Of a DNA stretch of 64,000 nucleotides, positions 1-9,643 are shown piece after piece. The position numbers and the translations under genes were made by a program. Under the pieces are notes generated by a model. It was given only the letters and a program-made list of their open reading frames with translations, did no database searches and was not told where the DNA came from. The DNA lies in the NCBI GenBank assembly GCA_024508725.1, contig JANINS010000004.1:1-64000 (forward strand), given 5' to 3'. This DNA is from Chitinophagaceae bacterium (GTDB lineage: Bacteria > Bacteroidota > Bacteroidia > Chitinophagales > Chitinophagaceae). How positions within the stretch are numbered: position 1 is the first letter of the stretch; each line of letters begins with the position of its first letter.

Positions 1-1
1 G

Positions 2-1297
2 ATCACTGTACAGGATGTAACCAAACCTGTGATCACCTGCCCTGCAAGTGTAACAGTGAATTGCCAGGACAATAACACAAGTTCAGTTACAGGTAAAGCA
101 ACAGCAACTGATAATTGTGGACCGGTAGCTATTACTGAAACACAAACAAGCACACAGAATGCTAATGTTAACAGCCCTGCACATTACAATTATACCATTA
201 CAAGAACCTGGAGAGCAACTGATGTAACGGGTAACTACAGTGAGTGCGTGCAGACGATTACTGTACAGGATATCACTAAACCTGTAGCAGTTTGCAAGCC
301 AGTGACTATTACACTTGTAAATGGATCAGCATCTATTACACCACAAATGGTAGATGGCGGTAGCTCTGATAATTGTAGTCCGCTAACGCTTACTGTAAGT
401 AAATCATCATTCAACTGCAGTAACATTGGAGTAAATACAGTAATACTTACTGTGAAAGATGTAAGTGGAAATATCAGCACGTGCCAGGCAACTGTAAATG
501 TAGTAGGAGAGATACCTACATGTAAGATCACATCAGTACCAACTGATAATACTTACACCGGTGGTAATGTTAACAGCCTGTACTTAGGTTATGGAGCACA
601 AAGCACAACACTTAAACTGGATGTGCCTGCAAGCGGAGCTCCTTATACATTCTCATGGAGTGGTAATGGAACACTTAGCAGTACAACAGTACAATCACCA
701 CTGTTTGCACCAACAACAGCAGGATTGTACACTTTCACTGTGTTTATCACCAATAAATACGGTTGTACAACAAGCTGCACTATCTCAATCTGTGTAACAG
801 ACATAAGAGTATTGAATGCTAAAACCGGAACATGGGATGGTAAGAAGGTATATGTATGTCATGTGCCTCCTGGAAATCCAGGTAACAGCAATACACTTGA
901 GATCAGTGTGAATGCAGTTCCGGCACACATCGGGCCTTCAGGTCATGCTACTGACAGACTTGGCAAGTGTGAGGTTGCAGTGTGTACAGCTCCTGTATAT
1001 GCAAGAGGTGGAGCTCCAACAGAAGTTACACCACAAGTTTATGCCAGTGAGATCAAAGTGTACCCTAATCCTACAACCGGAGTGTTTGCCCTGTTACTAC
1101 AGAACTACAGTAAAGGCAAAGTAGAAGTACAGGTAGTAGATAATTACGGTAAGCTTGTAGCAAATCAAAGTGTTACAGTAATGAATCAATCAGAGAATGT
1201 AACGATAGATGTTACCAAACATGCTGCAGGAGTGTACCATGTAAGAGTACTTAGCGAAAGCGGTGTGAAAACACTGAGAGTTGTTGTAGCAAGGTAA
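2..1297 (+). CDS. Secreted HYR-repeat protein with type A T9SS sorting tail (5' end cut by window)
   Basis: The frame is open to the left edge, so this is only the C-terminal part of a longer protein; the GTG at 29 is internal. The visible residues begin with ITVQDVTKP followed by TCP, the linker of HYR (hyalin-repeat, Ig-like) domains, and the linker recurs as ITVQDITKP. A further beta domain follows, then a cysteine-containing segment with VCHVPPGNPGN at about 841-969, a motif I know only as an uncharacterised extracellular module. The last 80 or so residues (KVYPNPTTG onward, ending GVKTLRVVVAR) are a type A Por secretion tail, so the product should cross the outer membrane through the type IX system and be anchored or released. 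Its job is probably adhesion or matrix; no catalytic motif is visible. It converges on the xylan operon and shares its terminator. Confidence 0.85.
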   Translation: MTVQDVTKPVITCPASVTVNCQDNNTSSVTGKATATDNCGPVAITETQTSTQNANVNSPAHYNYTITRTWRATDVTGNYSECVQTITVQDITKPVAVCKPVTITLVNGSASITPQMVDGGSSDNCSPLTLTVSKSSFNCSNIGVNTVILTVKDVSGNISTCQATVNVVGEIPTCKITSVPTDNTYTGGNVNSLYLGYGAQSTTLKLDVPASGAPYTFSWSGNGTLSSTTVQSPLFAPTTAGLYTFTVFITNKYGCTTSCTISICVTDIRVLNAKTGTWDGKKVYVCHVPPGNPGNSNTLEISVNAVPAHIGPSGHATDRLGKCEVAVCTAPVYARGGAPTEVTPQVYASEIKVYPNPTTGVFALLLQNYSKGKVEVQVVDNYGKLVANQSVTVMNQSENVTIDVTKHAAGVYHVRVLSESGVKTLRVVVAR

Positions 1298-1321
1298 TTG
1301 CAACTGTTATAGCTAAATATT

Positions 1322-1354
1322 AAAGAGCTGCCGAAAGGCAGCTCTTTTGTTTTG
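1322..1354. terminator. Bidirectional rho-independent terminator between convergent genes
   Basis: An 11-bp perfect stem (AAAGAGCTGCC / GGCAGCTCTTT) closes a GAAA tetraloop and is followed by TTGTTTT on the plus strand. Read from the minus strand, the same hairpin is followed by a T-rich tail. It lies 24 bases after the stop at 1297 and 37 bases after the minus-strand stop at 1391, so it can end both transcripts. Confidence 0.85.
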
Positions 1355-1390
1355 ATATAGTGGGTGATAATAGTAGTTAGAACACAATTA

Positions 1391-2521
1391 TCAGAAATCG
1401 ATTACTGCAGTGTAAGGTTTTTTTGGTCTGAGATTTCTGTTAAATAGTAGTGGATGATCTTTCCTGTTTCTTACCGGGAAATCATCCAGCCAACTATGCC
1501 TGTCTGATATGTTCCAAAATGTTACACCTGTTAAATGATCTTTGTATTTTCTGAATAATTTAAAACACATTCCATATTGTTTGGTTTGCAAATCTTCTTT
1601 TTCCGTGGTGTAAGCAGTGTCTGCATCTGCCGGAACTTTTTTATCTCTTGCATTATGTTCTTTAGAATATACAGAAATATCCAGCTCAGTGATCTGCAAC
1701 GGTAGCTTCAGTTCTATAAAATCTTTAAATGTTTGATCAAGCTGTGCTTCTGTAGGTTCATTAATAGCCCAATGTGCCTGTAAGCCCACGGCATGAATGG
1801 GAACGCCTGCTGATTGAAGTTGCTTTATCATAGCAATGATCTTCGCTCTCTTCACAGGATTTATTTCATTGTAATCATTGTAAAATAAAACTGCATCAGG
1901 ATCTGCTGCATGTGCCCATTCAAATGCTTTGGTAATAAATTCATCACCGCAGATCTGGTAGAATTTCGACTGGCGATATACCTCTTTAGGATCATCAGAA
2001 ATGGCTTCATTCACTACATCCCATGCATATATTGATCCTTTATACCGTTGGACAACGGTGGTAATATGATCTTTTATTCTTTGCAGTAAAACTTCTTTAC
2101 TCACCTGCTTACCTTCCGCATCTTTAAATAACCAATCGGGGGTTTGTTGATGCCATACCAAAGCATGACCTCTTACTTTCATGTTATGTCTTTTGGCAAA
2201 TGCAATAATAGAATCAGCATCTTTCCAGTAATATTGATTTTCCATTGGATGGATAGGACCCATTTTCATAGCATTCTCAGGAGTGAGGCCATTGAACTGA
2301 TCCACGATCAAACCTGCTTCATCTGTTTTTAAAGCCCATGGTGATACTGCAACACCCATTGTAAAATAATCCCGGTAATAATATTTTAATCCTTTCACTG
2401 AAGTATTAGTGTCACTGGATTGCTGCCTTGTATTACTGCAGGAAGATCCAATAAAACAACCGATTCCCAGTATAAGCACCGGAAGACCAACTCTGGATCG
2501 TGTAACGATTTTGTATTTCAT
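1391..2521 (-). CDS. GH10 endo-beta-1,4-xylanase, lipoprotein
   Basis: A 376-residue GH10 enzyme that cuts the xylan backbone with retention. The N-terminus is a lipoprotein signal with Cys at about 28 (IGSSCSNT), so it is membrane-anchored, possibly at the surface. GH10 landmarks are present: HALVWHQQTPDW near residue 120, the acid/base Glu in WDVVNEAISD near 172, and the nucleophile Glu in ITELDIS near 278. The length suits a bare catalytic domain with no carbohydrate-binding module. It is the last gene of the minus-strand operon, 70 bases after the GH3 gene, and ends at the shared terminator. Family assignment is firm; xylanase activity follows from family and context. Confidence 0.95.
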   Translation of the reverse strand: MKYKIVTRSRVGLPVLILGIGCFIGSSCSNTRQQSSDTNTSVKGLKYYYRDYFTMGVAVSPWALKTDEAGLIVDQFNGLTPENAMKMGPIHPMENQYYWKDADSIIAFAKRHNMKVRGHALVWHQQTPDWLFKDAEGKQVSKEVLLQRIKDHITTVVQRYKGSIYAWDVVNEAISDDPKEVYRQSKFYQICGDEFITKAFEWAHAADPDAVLFYNDYNEINPVKRAKIIAMIKQLQSAGVPIHAVGLQAHWAINEPTEAQLDQTFKDFIELKLPLQITELDISVYSKEHNARDKKVPADADTAYTTEKEDLQTKQYGMCFKLFRKYKDHLTGVTFWNISDRHSWLDDFPVRNRKDHPLLFNRNLRPKKPYTAVIDF

Positions 2522-2548
2522 GTGTTTACTTAAAGTGTTTGGTATTAC

Positions 2549-2567
2549 TCAATAAAATATTTATTGA
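2549..2567. repeat. AT-rich inverted repeat between GH3 and GH10 genes
   Basis: TCAATAAA and TTTATTGA form a perfect 8-bp inverted repeat around a 3-base spacer. It lies in the 70-base gap upstream of the GH10 start. It could be an mRNA hairpin that alters expression of the last operon gene, or a chance AT-rich palindrome. Confidence 0.45.
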
Positions 2568-2591
2568 TTTTAAGAAATGAAATGGTTCTAA

Positions 2592-5213
2592 TTATTGTAT
2601 GATCATCTCTTGCTGCACAGTATTACTACTTGTCTTGAGCTTGACATTTGGTTGTCCTCCACCTACACTGATCAGTAATTTGCCTTTTGGATAATATTCC
2701 TGCAGTTGTTCCGTAGCAATTGATAACTGCTCTGGCCTGAGTATGAATTGAACGGTTTTAGATTCACCTTTTCTTAGAAATATTCTCTGAAATCCTTTTA
2801 ATGATCTCTCAGGCACTTCTATTTGTTGATCTTTCCAACTGATATATAATTGCACCACTTCTTCTCCATCCCGATCTCCTGTATTAGTTACATTCACAGT
2901 AACAGGAATGGAGGATCGTTGTACAACCGATGCAGGAAGTTTCAATTCATCATATTTAAAACTTGTATAGCTCAAACCAAAACCAAAAGGATACAAGGCT
3001 TCTCCTTTGAAGTAACGATACGTTCTGTTTTTCATAGAATAATCGTTGAAGCCTGGTAGGTCAGTGTCGCTTTTGTAGAATGTAACAGGTAATCTGCCAG
3101 CCGGATTATAATCTCCAAACAATACATCTGCTATCGCTGTACCTGCAGATTGTCCACCATACCATGCATTAACGATCGCAGGTATGTGCTCATTCTCCCA
3201 CGGAATGGCAATGGCACTGCCTGTCATCATAACGAATACAACGGGTTTGCCTGTTGCTTTAAGCTGTTTCATCAATGATGTTTGAATAGATGGCAGTAGA
3301 ATACTGGTTCTGTCGCCACCATTAAATCCGGGATAATCTACTTTCATTTCTTCACCTTCCAACTGTGGTGAGATGCCGCCAACATAAATAATGGCATCAA
3401 CATCTTTAATACTTTTTAGTAAAGCAGTATAATCTGTTTGCTGGTATGTTCCTGTACGTAAACGAACATTGCCTTTTCCTTCACCCTGCCAGTATTCTAA
3501 TACAAGATCATAAACAGAATCTTTTGTTGTCTGCAGTTTGTATGTTCTGGCTCCCCATCTGTTTCTGAGCCATGCATTGATCACTTCTTTTCCATTGATA
3601 AAAAATCGATAACCATCGTCTGCTTCCACTTCGAAAGTGATGTAACCATTTCTGTTCGCAGTAAAGTGAGTACTATATCTCGCTGAAAAAAAGTTCGCTT
3701 TGATATTATTTATCACCTGTTCACCTTCCTGCCACAAATGATCAGGTTGGTCTTCCATTCTTGTAAAAGAAGTTCCTTTTAAAGACGTGTCAGCAAAATA
3801 TTCAGCTTTGAATCCTTTTTTATTTTCTATAGAACATTGATCATAAGTATTTGCATAAGCAAGCAGTGTATCATTGGTGAAGTTGATGGCCTGGTGATAG
3901 ATAACTTCTGTTTTGCTACCAAGTTTTCTTTTAATCCCTTCCAATACAGTTATGATCTCTGACGGAATACCATTGTAATTGCCCAATACACTGATGCGAT
4001 TATCAGCATTTGGACCGATCACAGCTATGCGTTTTAATTTTTTGCTTAATGGCAATACTTTGTTTTCATTTTTTAACAACACGATCGATTGCAATGCCAT
4101 TTTTAATGAATGATCTTTATGGGCAGCACTTTCTAAAACGTTTGCAGATGTTTGTGCATATTTTACCAAAGCAGGTGGATCGAACATGCCCAGCCTGAAA
4201 CGTATCAGGAACAGTCTTTTTACAGAGATATTGATCTGCTCTTCTGTTATCAATCCTTTTTTTACTGCTTCTACTAATGACTTATATGCATCCGTACCAC
4301 AGTCGATATCTGTTCCATGCCAAACGGCATCTGCAGAAGCATGTGCAGCATCAGGATGAGTTTTATGATTCTTGAAAAAATCATCAATGGCCCAGCAATC
4401 AGAAGTTACATAACCGGTAAAGTTCCATTGCTTACGAAGTATATCCGTCATGAGAATATCACTGCCACAACACGGTTGTTTTCTAAAAGCATTATAGGCA
4501 CACATCACACCTGCAACATTTGCATTCACCACTAGTTCTTTGAAAGCTGGCAGGTAAGTATTCCATAGATCAGCATTAGTAACGTCTGCATCAAACACAT
4601 GTCGCAAAGGTTCAGGACCACTGTGTACAGCATAATGTTTAGCACATGCCGCAGCTTTAAGGTATTTGCTGTCTTCTCCCTGCAATCCTCTTACAAAAGC
4701 TCTTGCTAACATAGCAGTAAGAAAGGGATCTTCACCATAGGTTTCCTGTCCACGTCCCCAGCGAGGATCTCTGAATATATTGATGTTGGGAGTCCAGTAG
4801 GTTAATCCAAGGTATCTTTCTCTTGTTCTGCCAAGTTGTATCGCTTTGTTGTGTATGGCTCTGCCTTCCAATGCACTTTGATCGGCCATTTTGTAAAGTG
4901 AGTTGGTATCCCAAGTTGCAGCCATTGCAATAGCCTGTGGATATACGGTTGTTCTGAATGGAGTTCTTGCAACACCATGCAACACTTCATTCCACCAATC
5001 ATATCCTGGAATACCGAGTCTGGGAATGGCAGGAGCAGAGTTGAGCATTTGTGCTACTTTCTCTTCTAATGTTAGCCTTCTTACGAGATCATCCACTCTC
5101 TGCTCGAAAGACAAAGTATAATCATTGAATGGAAGTTTGCTGCTAGTATCTAATTGTGCTTTACATACAGATGAGATGAGAAAGCAACAGCTAAAAATTA
5201 TTTTTTTTGACAT
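2592..5213 (-). CDS. GH3 beta-xylosidase/glucosidase with PA14 insert
   Basis: 873 residues with an N-terminal signal peptide (ending SVCKAQ), so periplasmic or exported. Domain order is GH3 N-terminal barrel, GH3 C-terminal domain interrupted by a PA14 module (from about residue 455, GFKAEYFADTSLKG), and a fibronectin-III-like tail. The nucleophile Asp is in TSDCWAIDD near residue 272; the SDC form is common in GH3 beta-xylosidases. Other landmarks are RDPRWGRGQETYGEDP and KHYAVHSGPE. The PA14 domain probably shapes the substrate pocket, as in other PA14-containing GH3 enzymes. In this operon it most likely releases xylose from xylo-oligosaccharides; beta-glucosidase activity cannot be excluded. 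Confidence 0.93.
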   Translation of the reverse strand: MSKKIIFSCCFLISSVCKAQLDTSSKLPFNDYTLSFEQRVDDLVRRLTLEEKVAQMLNSAPAIPRLGIPGYDWWNEVLHGVARTPFRTTVYPQAIAMAATWDTNSLYKMADQSALEGRAIHNKAIQLGRTRERYLGLTYWTPNINIFRDPRWGRGQETYGEDPFLTAMLARAFVRGLQGEDSKYLKAAACAKHYAVHSGPEPLRHVFDADVTNADLWNTYLPAFKELVVNANVAGVMCAYNAFRKQPCCGSDILMTDILRKQWNFTGYVTSDCWAIDDFFKNHKTHPDAAHASADAVWHGTDIDCGTDAYKSLVEAVKKGLITEEQINISVKRLFLIRFRLGMFDPPALVKYAQTSANVLESAAHKDHSLKMALQSIVLLKNENKVLPLSKKLKRIAVIGPNADNRISVLGNYNGIPSEIITVLEGIKRKLGSKTEVIYHQAINFTNDTLLAYANTYDQCSIENKKGFKAEYFADTSLKGTSFTRMEDQPDHLWQEGEQVINNIKANFFSARYSTHFTANRNGYITFEVEADDGYRFFINGKEVINAWLRNRWGARTYKLQTTKDSVYDLVLEYWQGEGKGNVRLRTGTYQQTDYTALLKSIKDVDAIIYVGGISPQLEGEEMKVDYPGFNGGDRTSILLPSIQTSLMKQLKATGKPVVFVMMTGSAIAIPWENEHIPAIVNAWYGGQSAGTAIADVLFGDYNPAGRLPVTFYKSDTDLPGFNDYSMKNRTYRYFKGEALYPFGFGLSYTSFKYDELKLPASVVQRSSIPVTVNVTNTGDRDGEEVVQLYISWKDQQIEVPERSLKGFQRIFLRKGESKTVQFILRPEQLSIATEQLQEYYPKGKLLISVGGGQPNVKLKTSSNTVQQEMIIQ

Positions 5214-5257
5214 GGTATTAATTTGTTGGTCAGCTGAGGTTCAATTTTCAACTCCGA

Positions 5258-5296
5258 TGCGTCGCATTTATCACGTCTTTAGCGTGAGTCTTGTAC
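5258..5296 (+). repeat. Motif TGCGTCGCA ... TCTTGTAC, shared with 12224-12241
   Basis: The 102-base gap between the GH3 and GH43 genes contains TGCGTCGCA (5258-5266) and TCTTGTAC (5289-5296). The same two words occur, closer together and on the opposite strand, at 12224-12241 beside the GH115 start. I see no IS ends or gene here. It may be a small dispersed intergenic element or chance. Confidence 0.35.
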
Positions 5297-5315
5297 AGCA
5301 TTGCAAAAGGCATCA

Positions 5316-6977
5316 TTATCTGTTAAACACTGCATCGTTGCCTTTGTATTCAAACCAATCGATCAACATTTTATTAGTTGTATTCATTCTGTTTGATGTT
5401 GCATATAAGCCAAACATGCTTCCAACAAAACCACCTGCTTTCTGTGTACTCAAAAATTTTCTATCTACGTTCAATTGTAAAAGCTGCCAGTTATCTTTTG
5501 TAGTTGCATAATAAAATGAATATCCTTTATCTGATGCCACTATCTTAAGATCAATTGCATCCTTATAAGTAACAGGTAAAGAAGCCAACAATGTGTCAGG
5601 ATCATTGTTTGCACCCGACTGGTATAATTCAATTACTGGCTGGTCATCTTTTTTTGATATAGCCATAAAATAATAATGATGCTCATTCTGGAATATGATC
5701 ATCCCTGCTTTCTCATTTTCACTAGCGGCTTTAAAATGTATTCTTGAAGCGGCATAACATTCATGATGCGATTGACGAAAACCTATAAAAGCCGGATTCT
5801 TTTTCTCTGCAACTGTTGTTTGCTTTAATGGAAGTGAAAGCTTTTTCTTTTCGAAAGAGAACAGATCCGCTTCCGGATTTCTTAGGAATACATATCGATC
5901 ATTTAATTTATTCTTATCAAACTCATCTCTCCAATAAAAGTTGCCGCTGAAATTATTTTCCACTTTGTTTGTGGTAGATATAGGAACAGGATACAGGTAT
6001 TGAATTTCCTCAAAAGCTGGATTTATAATAGGCCATTCATTATTCCACTCAACCGGTGTTAGAAATGTTTCTCTGCCGATGTTGTAATAAAAAGTATCAT
6101 AAGGCCGACAAGCAAGAAAAACTGCATACCATTTACCTTCAGGTGTTTCTACAAGATCTGCATGACCTGCAGTAGTAACCGGATATTTCCTGTCAACACT
6201 TAGATGTCGCTGTGTTAGAATTGGATTTTTGTCAAACGGGATAAATGGACCATTCACATTCTTACTTCTGAATACAACTTCAGAATGATTATAAGCAGTA
6301 CCTCCTTCAGCACAAAGAAGATAGTACCAATCGTCTTTTTTGTAGATATGAGGTGCTTCAATCCAAACAGGCTTCTTTGCAATATCAACTCCTCCGTTTA
6401 CGAGAATCGTGTTTTCACTTACCACTTTCATCTTTGCACGATCAAATTCAACCTGCCTGATCGTTCTATGACCATCATACAATGGTTTATTGTTTGGTGG
6501 AATACTGTTGTAAGTAATGTATGTTTTGCCTCCTTCAAAAAACAGGGAAGGATCAATGCCATCTACTTCGGGTAACCAGGTTGGGTTACTCCAGGGACCT
6601 TTGGGATCTTTTGCTGTGATGATAAAGTTGCCGCCCTTGTCTATTAATGTGCAGATAATATAAAAAGTGCCATCATGATAACGAATCGTTGGAGCAAACA
6701 ATCCTCTCGAAACTCCTGTATTAGAAAGGTCAAGTTGCTCATTTCTGTTCAATGCATGCCCGATCTGTTTCCAGTTCAGTAGATCAGTACTGTGAAAGAT
6801 CGGTAATCCGGGAAAGTATGCAAATGATGAAGTGACGATGTAATAATCATTGCCGACCCTGCATATACTTGGGTCAGGATAAAAGCCTGCAAGAATTGGA
6901 TTTTGATAGTTTGTTTGTGCCGACAATGTTTTGCCAAGCAACAGAAGAGTAAAGATTACTATAACTGATTTTTTCAT
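5316..6977 (-). CDS. GH43 beta-xylosidase (or arabinofuranosidase) with C-terminal beta-sandwich
   Basis: 553 residues, signal peptide ending TLSAQ. The five-bladed propeller carries the GH43 triad: base Asp in FYPDPS near residue 34, the pKa-tuning Asp in GIDPSLFF, and the acid Glu in WIEAPHIY. The C-terminal 200 residues form the GH43_C2/DUF1349-type beta-sandwich found in two-domain beta-xylosidases. The size fits that subgroup. It likely removes xylose or arabinofuranose from xylan oligosaccharides. Its start overlaps the stop of the upstream esterase gene by 4 bases (ATGA), implying translational coupling. The exact subfamily cannot be fixed by eye. Confidence 0.92.
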   Translation of the reverse strand: MKKSVIVIFTLLLLGKTLSAQTNYQNPILAGFYPDPSICRVGNDYYIVTSSFAYFPGLPIFHSTDLLNWKQIGHALNRNEQLDLSNTGVSRGLFAPTIRYHDGTFYIICTLIDKGGNFIITAKDPKGPWSNPTWLPEVDGIDPSLFFEGGKTYITYNSIPPNNKPLYDGHRTIRQVEFDRAKMKVVSENTILVNGGVDIAKKPVWIEAPHIYKKDDWYYLLCAEGGTAYNHSEVVFRSKNVNGPFIPFDKNPILTQRHLSVDRKYPVTTAGHADLVETPEGKWYAVFLACRPYDTFYYNIGRETFLTPVEWNNEWPIINPAFEEIQYLYPVPISTTNKVENNFSGNFYWRDEFDKNKLNDRYVFLRNPEADLFSFEKKKLSLPLKQTTVAEKKNPAFIGFRQSHHECYAASRIHFKAASENEKAGMIIFQNEHHYYFMAISKKDDQPVIELYQSGANNDPDTLLASLPVTYKDAIDLKIVASDKGYSFYYATTKDNWQLLQLNVDRKFLSTQKAGGFVGSMFGLYATSNRMNTTNKMLIDWFEYKGNDAVFNR

Positions 6978-9643
6978 TTGTTCTGATTTTCCCTGATAAA
7001 TGTTGCGGCTTCTACCAATGGTGCGATCCAGATATCTGATTCATGATCTTTTAGAAATTGAAGTAACTCGGTGTGAGCAGCAGATGAAACATTCAATGAA
7101 TGATCTCCACCCACACCATGAAAAAGAAAGATGAGTAGTTTCTTTTCTGCGATTGCTTTTTTTACCAATACGATGAGCTGATCACCGGTTTCGTTGTTGA
7201 TCATGTAGGCAGGAAGATCATACAGCTGAACATCCTTCAACGATAACATCTCTGAACGAACTGATCTCGCTGCAATAAAATCTTTCTTTATTTGATTGAT
7301 GTAAAGTGTATCACCAATCGATGCATCAGCACAAGGAAAAGCAAAAGTCCGGTTTGTTTTTCCGTCAAGCGATTGAAGAAAAGTGTTCATGGTTCTTGCT
7401 TCTGCCCAGATGCGTTTCAATGAATAATTCCGCAGATCATTTTCGGGTTGCACCCATTCTCTTCCTTTGCCGCCATTACAAGGATGAAACACTGTATGAT
7501 TTCCTAACTCATGACCATTAAATGCAGCTCTTCTCCATCCTTGTAATTGTGTGCTTTGCTGATTTCTGTCGTTACAGATGTAAAATGTTCCTTTGAAATT
7601 AAATGAATCAAGTGCAGGTATCGCTTTCGAAAGATGATTATCCAAGGCATCATCGTAAGTTAACACGATCGCTGCTTTCTTTCCATTCCACGGATTTTCA
7701 CTCGATACAGTGTTACTTACTTCTGCTTCAAACGGTGATGCTGGTAAACCTTCCTTGTTATACAGGTTTGCATTGGCTGGATTATCGGCCCATGCATATC
7801 TCACAAATTTTGGATGAGGCACCGCCTCATTCCATACGATCACTTTGTTTCCTTCAAGTTTAGTATTTGCCCAAACAAAGCGTTTGTCAAAACCTGCTAT
7901 TGCAAATTCACCAGGTGATTCCCCAGCTTTTGTATTGATACCACTTCCTGTTTCTTTAAAATGAATGATGATCTTATTTCCTTCTGCAATAGCTGTATCA
8001 TATAAAGGACCTGAAGCGATAAGATCTTTTTCTCCGTAGCTAAGCTTCCGTGCAGCTAAAGCCATTCGTTCTCCCACATCTTTTTTATTATCGGGATGAA
8101 TATCATTCCATTCACCCAATTCAATCGTAACGGCCATTGCCGTGTTTGGTATTGATAATGTTTTCCGTTGGGCTTCCCTGATCGTTGCCCAATCACTTTG
8201 TGATGGTTTGAACTGAACATCCATGAAGTTGGGTAATTGTGCATAGATGAATGGAGCATCAGGCTGATCGAATTGTTTTCGCCAGTCGTTGATCAATGCC
8301 GGAAGAAGCTGCTGGTATTGTTGTGGATTTTTACCTGCATTGGATTCTCCCTGGTACCAGAGAAATCCCTTTACAGAATATTTTTTTATTGGTGCAACCA
8401 TTGCATTGTACAATGCCGTTGGCTGATGTATCAATGAAATACCTTCATAGTTTCTTTCAGGAATAAATACTGAGCCTATTTTGTAGTTCCATGTTCCTTT
8501 CAGATCGATCGTATCTGGGCCATTGGTAATGTAATACGGTTTGTCAGTAACAAATCCTCCTTTGCCTGAATAATTCGTTACCATTACCGTGATCAGATTT
8601 TTTCCTTCTTTTAATAACCCTGCAGGAATATTATATCGCCGTTGCGGATACTGGTAAGTAGTGTTGCCTATGGGTTTACCATTGATATACACATTATCTG
8701 CATCTACAATCCTGCCTAATGCAAGTGTTGTATTTTTTTTAGTGAAAGCAGATGGAAGATTAATCTCTTTTCGATACCAGACAATGCCATCGAGATCTTT
8801 TAAACCCTGGTCTTCCCAATAGCCAGGTAAATTGATGTTCTTCCAATCTGCAGCGGTATAAGATTCGTCAAACCATTTTATTGTTTCTGTTAAACCTTTA
8901 TTTAGTGGAAGTTTTTTTCTTAGATTAAGAAAGGCTGATCTCCTGTTCAGATCATTTACATAAGCCGTGTCTTTGTTTCTTTGGATCAATGATATTAAAT
9001 TGAAATCATGTAGACCTTCTTCACTTGTCCATGATTCTATTGGTGTTCCTCCTACACTTGCATTGATCAATCCGATGGGAACTTTGTATTTATCATAGAT
9101 GTTTTTAGCAAAGAAGTATGCAACTGCAGAAAACTGAGATATATGCTGTGCAGTAGCTGATCTCCAATATCCTGTTGGAAGATCGTCTTGTGGTGCTACA
9201 AGATTCGTGAGTGTTGGTATCCAGAATTGTCTTATTTGCGGGTAATTGGCTGATGCAATTTCAGCTGCATATCTTTCTTTATGGAGCGACATCTGGTGTA
9301 CCATGTTAGATTGTCCGGAACAGAACCACACATCACCGATCAAAACGTCTTTCAGTTCAATATGATTTTTCCCATCGATGATCATACTGTAAGGACCACC
9401 AGCTTTCATAGAAGGAATTGTAGTGCTCCATTTGCCATTTAAATCAGCAGTTGTTTTTACTTTCTGATGATTGAAACTTATGGTGATCTTTTCTTTAGGT
9501 GATGACCAGCCCCAAATTTTTATCGGTGTTTCTCTTTGTAATACCATACTATCTCTTACCAGCCTTGGTAAACGTATTTGAGCAGAAGCGTATGCACTCA
9601 GAGAAATTAAAAGAGACAGTAAGAATATATTCTTTGTTTTCAT
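6974..9643 (-). CDS. Fusion: SGNH/SASA-type acetylesterase plus NodB polysaccharide deacetylase
   Basis: 889 residues with a signal peptide (ending AYASAQ). The N-terminal two thirds is a sialate-O-acetylesterase-like SGNH hydrolase: catalytic Ser in SGQSNM near residue 113, an inserted jelly-roll with GH2-like sugar-binding features (about 280-385), then WYQGESNAG and a conserved DIHPDNK-type block for the His. From about residue 651 a NodB-fold deacetylase begins (AIVLTYDDALDNH, then GHELGNHTVFHP with the metal-binding HxxxH). Both halves are predicted to remove acetyl groups, so in this operon the protein is a likely two-headed acetylxylan esterase. It overlaps its neighbours on both sides by 4 bases. 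Whether both active sites work on xylan is inference. Confidence 0.88.
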   Translation of the reverse strand: MKTKNIFLLSLLISLSAYASAQIRLPRLVRDSMVLQRETPIKIWGWSSPKEKITISFNHQKVKTTADLNGKWSTTIPSMKAGGPYSMIIDGKNHIELKDVLIGDVWFCSGQSNMVHQMSLHKERYAAEIASANYPQIRQFWIPTLTNLVAPQDDLPTGYWRSATAQHISQFSAVAYFFAKNIYDKYKVPIGLINASVGGTPIESWTSEEGLHDFNLISLIQRNKDTAYVNDLNRRSAFLNLRKKLPLNKGLTETIKWFDESYTAADWKNINLPGYWEDQGLKDLDGIVWYRKEINLPSAFTKKNTTLALGRIVDADNVYINGKPIGNTTYQYPQRRYNIPAGLLKEGKNLITVMVTNYSGKGGFVTDKPYYITNGPDTIDLKGTWNYKIGSVFIPERNYEGISLIHQPTALYNAMVAPIKKYSVKGFLWYQGESNAGKNPQQYQQLLPALINDWRKQFDQPDAPFIYAQLPNFMDVQFKPSQSDWATIREAQRKTLSIPNTAMAVTIELGEWNDIHPDNKKDVGERMALAARKLSYGEKDLIASGPLYDTAIAEGNKIIIHFKETGSGINTKAGESPGEFAIAGFDKRFVWANTKLEGNKVIVWNEAVPHPKFVRYAWADNPANANLYNKEGLPASPFEAEVSNTVSSENPWNGKKAAIVLTYDDALDNHLSKAIPALDSFNFKGTFYICNDRNQQSTQLQGWRRAAFNGHELGNHTVFHPCNGGKGREWVQPENDLRNYSLKRIWAEARTMNTFLQSLDGKTNRTFAFPCADASIGDTLYINQIKKDFIAARSVRSEMLSLKDVQLYDLPAYMINNETGDQLIVLVKKAIAEKKLLIFLFHGVGGDHSLNVSSAAHTELLQFLKDHESDIWIAPLVEAATFIRENQNK

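Noticed and set aside
5125-5511. Plus-strand 128-codon frame across the GH3-GH43 gap
   Set aside because: Mostly antisense to two firmly assigned genes; no protein features.
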